From Staphylococcus carnosus (GTDB lineage Bacteria; Bacillota; Bacilli; Staphylococcales; Staphylococcaceae), in the NCBI RefSeq assembly GCF_900458435.1, contig NZ_UHCT01000001.1, forward strand, positions 1,178,001 through 1,242,000: 64,000 bases of DNA, written 5' to 3'. The stretch's first letter is position 1, and each line of letters starts with the position of its first letter. A model generated the notes under the pieces. It had not been told where the DNA came from and ran no database searches. It was given only the letters and a program-made list of their open reading frames with translations. The translations under genes and the position numbers were made by a program. Below are positions 60,673 through 64,000 of this stretch, one piece after another.

Positions 60673-61365
60673 ATGAAATTATCATTCCATGGACAATCAA
60701 CTATTTATTTTGAAGCAAACGGCAAGAAAGTCATCGTAGATCCATTTATTACAGGTAATGAATTATCTGATTTGAATGCAGAAGATGTTGAAGTCGATTA
60801 TATCGTATTAACACATGGTCACGGAGATCATTTTGGGGATACGGTAGAAATTGCTAAAAAAAATAATGCCACTGTAGTAGGTTTAGCAGAAGTTGCAGAT
60901 TACTTATCAACATCACAAGGCGTTGAAAATGTGCATCCTATGAATATCGGCGGCAAGTGGGAATTTGAATTTGGTTCTGTAAAATATGTACAAGCATTTC
61001 ATAGTTCAAGTTTAACGAATGAAGATGGAATTCCTGTTTATTTAGGTGCATCTACAGGATTGATTTTAGAAGTAGATGGCAAAACAATTTATCATTGCGG
61101 TGACACTGGTTTATTCAGTGATATGAAACTGATTGCAGATCGTCATCCGGTAGATATATGCTTTGTTCCGATTGGTGATAACTTTACTATGGGAATTGAA
61201 GATGCAAGCTATGCGATTAATGAATTTATCCAACCTAAAATCTCAGTACCAATTCATTATGATACTTTCCCTTATATTGAACAAAATCCTGAAGACTTCA
61301 AAAAATTAGTGAATAAAGGTGAAGTTCAAATATTAAAACCAGGTGAAGAAGTAAAATTCGATTAA
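60673..61365 (+). CDS. ytkL: UPF0173 metal-dependent hydrolase (YtkL)
   Basis: 230 aa MBL-fold protein. The metal motif [11 protein letters not shown] is intact, with further His in AFHSSS, the CGDTGLF Asp and VPIHYDTFP. Substrate unknown. The ATG at 60673 has AGGGGGA upstream; the ATG at 60652 overlaps that site. Confidence 0.9.
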   Translation: MKLSFHGQSTIYFEANGKKVIVDPFITGNELSDLNAEDVEVDYIVLTHGHGDHFGDTVEIAKKNNATVVGLAEVADYLSTSQGVENVHPMNIGGKWEFEFGSVKYVQAFHSSSLTNEDGIPVYLGASTGLILEVDGKTIYHCGDTGLFSDMKLIADRHPVDICFVPIGDNFTMGIEDASYAINEFIQPKISVPIHYDTFPYIEQNPEDFKKLVNKGEVQILKPGEEVKFD

Positions 61366-61380
61366 GTTAAACAAAATAAA

Positions 61381-61418
61381 AATGCTTGTACAGTTTTTTG
61401 CTGTACAAGCATTTTTAT
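61381..61418. terminator. terminator between ytkL and the second usp gene
   Basis: Perfect 13-bp AATGCTTGTACAG / CTGTACAAGCATT stem with T5, between convergent genes. Confidence 0.85.
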
Positions 61419-61831
61419 TATTTAACAATTAATACAGGGATTTGAGCACGTTTGGCTACTTTGTGACTGACGCTGCCTAATACAAATTTCTTTTTCTCTT
61501 GAGCTTTACGGTTACTAACAACTAAAATGTCATAGTCGCCGCTGTTTGCAAATTTTACAAGTTCTTCTTTAGGATTACCACGTACAATGATTTCATCGTA
61601 GTCAATGCCATACTCATCTAAAGTATCACGAGTTGGTTGCAAATCTTTACTTCGATCGGCAGTTAATTCATTTAAATGAACTCCGCCTTTAATAGATGCT
61701 TGTGCATCTTGTTCTGAAATCGCATTCAAAATTGTAACGATTGTACCTTCCCCAGATAATTTTTGAACATTTTGAAGCACTTTTTTATTTTCTAAATCCG
61801 TGTCAACACCGAGTAATATGTTTTTATACAT
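61418..61831 (-). CDS. universal stress protein with degenerate ATP motif
   Basis: 137 aa Usp fold. The region of the ATP signature reads SNRKAQEKKKFVLGSVS: the final GS remains but both glycines of the GxxG element are replaced by Ser and Lys. It therefore probably does not bind ATP as the first Usp of this window does. GGAGGGATTGAG precedes the ATG. Function unknown. Confidence 0.85.
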   Translation of the reverse strand: MYKNILLGVDTDLENKKVLQNVQKLSGEGTIVTILNAISEQDAQASIKGGVHLNELTADRSKDLQPTRDTLDEYGIDYDEIIVRGNPKEELVKFANSGDYDILVVSNRKAQEKKKFVLGSVSHKVAKRAQIPVLIVK

Positions 61832-62049
61832 CTCAATCCCTCCTTAGTTTCTATTCTAATAAAGATGTAACAATTTTTCCAATTAAATTTATGAACAAAT
61901 TATTAAAAAGCTTTTTCTTGCTAAATTAAATTCTTATATTAGAGAAGGTTTCAATCAAATGTTAAAATCACTTGTGATATTGTTTCGATTTTTAGAGTAA
62001 AGCAAGTTATAATAAATAATAAGAGAAAGCAGAGAATGAGGGAAGTAAG

Positions 62050-63345
62050 ATGACAAAACATGAGCAAATTCTGGCGCATATTGATTCTTTGGCTGTAGGA
62101 AAGAAAATCTCTGTAAGAAAAATTGCGAAAGATTTAGAGGTTTCAGAAGGTACAGCATATCGCGCTATTAAAGATGCTGAACAATTGGGATTAGTTGCAA
62201 CAATAGATAGAGTTGGCACAGTAAGAATCGAAAAGAAAAGTCGCGAACAAATCGAACATCTTACATTTGGTGAAATCGTAAAGATTATAGATGGTCAGGT
62301 TTTAGCAGGTAGAAATGGATTGCACAATACATTGACTAAATTTGCGATAGCAGCGATGAAACTTGAAAATGTCGTTAAATATTTAACCAAACATACATTG
62401 TTAATAGTCGGCAACCGAACAGATGTACAAATGGAAGCTTTAAAACATGGCAGTGCAGTGCTTATAACGGGTGGTTTCAATACTACACCGGAAATCAAAA
62501 AGTATGCTGACGAACATAATCTACCGATTCTATCATCAAATTATGATTCATATCTAGTAGCCAATATGATTAATAGAGCAATGTACAATCAAATTATTCG
62601 AAAAGAAATTTTGATTGTTGAAGATATCGTTAAACCAGTTTCAGAAGAAACAGTGGCAAAAGAAGATATGTTAGTATCAGATTTGAAAAAGCGTTCACAA
62701 CAAACGGGACACTCTAGATTCCCAGTAGTAGATGACGACTGGAAACTTGTTGGTATTGTAACAAGTAAAGATATCATTGCGAAAGATTCTGATGAGAGTA
62801 TTCAAAAAGTGATGACAAAGCCTGTTTTAAACGTGCAGAATTCAACGACAGTTGCAAGTTGTGCACATATGATGATTTGGGAAGGAATTGAACTCTTGCC
62901 AGTCACAACTATCAATAAAAAGTTATTAGGTGTCGTCTCTCGTGAAGATGTTTTAAGAGCAATGCAATTAATTGGCAGACAACCGCAAGTAGGCGAAACG
63001 ATTAATGATCAAGTCGCTAAGTATATTTCTATAAATAAAGATAGTATTACTGTCGATGTCGCGCCTCAATTAACAAGTCAATACGGTACATTAAGCAAAG
63101 GTGCTTTTGTGGCAATCATTGAAGAAACGATTCGTTATAAAATGCGCCAATTAAAAAAACAAGAAGTTATGATTGAGAGTTTAAGTATTATGTATTTAAA
63201 AACAGTTTCGATTGAGACTGAATTAGAAATACAATACAACATGTTAGATATAGGAAGACATTTTGCTAAAATAGAAGTTAGTATGATGAACGGACAAACA
63301 CCAGTGGCAAAAGCATTGACAATATGTCAGATGCTGGAAAGCTAG
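62050..63345 (+). CDS. ytoI: YtoI-like regulator: HTH, DRTGG, CBS pair, hot-dog domain
   Basis: 431 aa in four parts: a winged/GntR-like HTH (1-65, KKISVRKIAKDLEVSEGTAYRAI), a DRTGG domain (about 75-185), two CBS domains (about 190-310) that should bind an adenosine nucleotide, and a C-terminal hot-dog (thioesterase-like) fold (about 325-431). It looks like a nucleotide-sensing regulator. nrnA follows 23 bases downstream. B. subtilis ytoI lies next to ytqI (nrnA), so the pairing is conserved. Confidence 0.88.
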   Translation: MTKHEQILAHIDSLAVGKKISVRKIAKDLEVSEGTAYRAIKDAEQLGLVATIDRVGTVRIEKKSREQIEHLTFGEIVKIIDGQVLAGRNGLHNTLTKFAIAAMKLENVVKYLTKHTLLIVGNRTDVQMEALKHGSAVLITGGFNTTPEIKKYADEHNLPILSSNYDSYLVANMINRAMYNQIIRKEILIVEDIVKPVSEETVAKEDMLVSDLKKRSQQTGHSRFPVVDDDWKLVGIVTSKDIIAKDSDESIQKVMTKPVLNVQNSTTVASCAHMMIWEGIELLPVTTINKKLLGVVSREDVLRAMQLIGRQPQVGETINDQVAKYISINKDSITVDVAPQLTSQYGTLSKGAFVAIIEETIRYKMRQLKKQEVMIESLSIMYLKTVSIETELEIQYNMLDIGRHFAKIEVSMMNGQTPVAKALTICQMLES

Positions 63346-63368
63346 ATAGAAGAGGAGATTGAACCAAG

Positions 63369-64000
63369 ATGAACAACTTTAATGAAATTATGAATACAAT
63401 TGCAGAAACAGAAACAATCATTATTCACAGACATGTACGTCCAGACCCTGATGCATATGGGTCACAATTAGGATTGAAATCATATCTTCAATTAAAATTT
63501 CCTGATAAAACAATCTATGCAGTAGGAGAAAGTGAACCTTCATTAGATTTCATGGGAACTTTTGATGCAGTGAAAGATGATGATTATAAAGATGCACTTG
63601 TCATTGTCTGCGATACTGCAAATGCGCCAAGAATTGATGACCAACGTTTTGATAATGGTCAAAAATTGATTAAAATCGATCACCATCCACCAGTTGATCA
63701 ATACGGAGATTTAAACTATGTCAATACAGATGCTTCATCTACAAGTGAAATTATTTTTGATATAATTTCATATTTTAATGATGCATCTATTATCAATGAA
63801 AATACAGCGAGACTTTTGTATTTAGGAATTGTCGGAGATACAGGCCGCTTCTTCTTTAACAATACAACACCGCATACGATGCAAGTTGCAGCTGATTTAT
63901 TGAAATATCATTTCGACCATAGTGCAGAATTAAATAAAATGGCTGAGAAAGACCCTAAACTAGCACCATTCCAAGGCTATGTTTTACAAAACTTTGACTT
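63369..64000 (+). CDS. nrnA: NrnA, DHH-family oligoribonuclease / pAp phosphatase, 3' end missing
   Basis: The frame runs from ATG 63369 to the window edge: 210 codons of about 310. The DHH motifs are visible: [23 protein letters not shown] and the central DHHPP, then [10 protein letters not shown]. The missing part is the DHHA1 domain. NrnA degrades nano-RNA and dephosphorylates pAp. The ribosome site GAGGAG is slightly distant (11 bases). It forms an operon with ytoI. Confidence 0.93.
   Translation, partial: MNNFNEIMNTIAETETIIIHRHVRPDPDAYGSQLGLKSYLQLKFPDKTIYAVGESEPSLDFMGTFDAVKDDDYKDALVIVCDTANAPRIDDQRFDNGQKLIKIDHHPPVDQYGDLNYVNTDASSTSEIIFDIISYFNDASIINENTARLLYLGIVGDTGRFFFNNTTPHTMQVAADLLKYHFDHSAELNKMAEKDPKLAPFQGYVLQNFD

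Overview
The window is 64 kb of AT-rich, densely packed chromosomal core sequence from a low-GC Gram-positive bacterium, almost certainly a Staphylococcus. The gene content and order follow the conserved staphylococcal block running leuS - pepV - dat - trmB - sftA/ftsK - murC - aroA - ccpA - acuCA/acsA - fhs - tyrS - nagE - serA - rpsD - ezrA - thiI - tpx - ackA - ald - pepQ - nrnA, and many genes have Bacillus subtilis yt- counterparts. The species cannot be fixed from the sequence alone; a coagulase-negative species is possible. I see no tRNA or rRNA gene, no IS element, prophage, integrase or CRISPR array.

Layout. 1-4.0 kb: the 3' end of an L-lactate dehydrogenase gene, convergent with a two-gene operon (radical-SAM YtqA and tRNA methyltransferase MnmM), then an MFS transporter. 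4.0-13.9 kb: leuS behind a Leu T-box, a rhodanese, a flavoprotein, the MurJ-type flippase with a pseudouridine synthase, a small YtxH-like protein, and pepV-dat. 14-25.6 kb: ytmP-trmB, a metallo-beta-lactamase-fold enzyme, a small membrane protein, ytoP-ytpP, then the ytpQ-ytpR-sftA-murC-ytxG run. 25.6-36.5 kb: a large YtxH with a Lys/Thr/Ala-rich tail, aroA-ccpA, the acetate-activation locus acuC-acuA / acsA, and fhs. 36.5-48.5 kb: sgtA, tyrS with a textbook Tyr T-box, htrA, plsC, nagE, a HAD hydrolase, an aminotransferase-serA operon, OsmC, a glycerophosphodiesterase, and rpsD with a long structured leader. 48.5-64 kb: fRMsr, ezrA, nifZ-thiI, a TSUP permease, tpx, ytxK-ackA, two universal stress proteins, ald, pepQ, ytkL, ytoI and the 5' part of nrnA.

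Carbon control links much of the window. ccpA lies beside acsA, whose promoter is followed directly by a perfect match to the CcpA operator (cre) consensus. Weaker cre-like sites precede ccpA itself, nagE, fhs, the aminotransferase-serA operon and ald. With ackA, ldh, acsA and the AcuA/AcuC acetylation switch, the region carries much of the machinery for making, activating and recycling acetate, lactate and alanine. tRNA and translation functions (leuS, tyrS, trmB, mnmM, thiI, rpsD, rsuA) and envelope or division functions (murJ, murC, sftA, sgtA, ezrA) make up most of the rest.

I found no clear novel multi-gene system. The most interesting leads are small: unexplained structured leaders (dat-ytmP gap, ytxH leader, fhs leader), a histone-H1-like tail on YtxH, an HX4E variant of the PlsC catalytic motif, strong Shine-Dalgarno sites lacking a canonical start codon, and a small membrane peptide gene upstream of the rpsD terminator.
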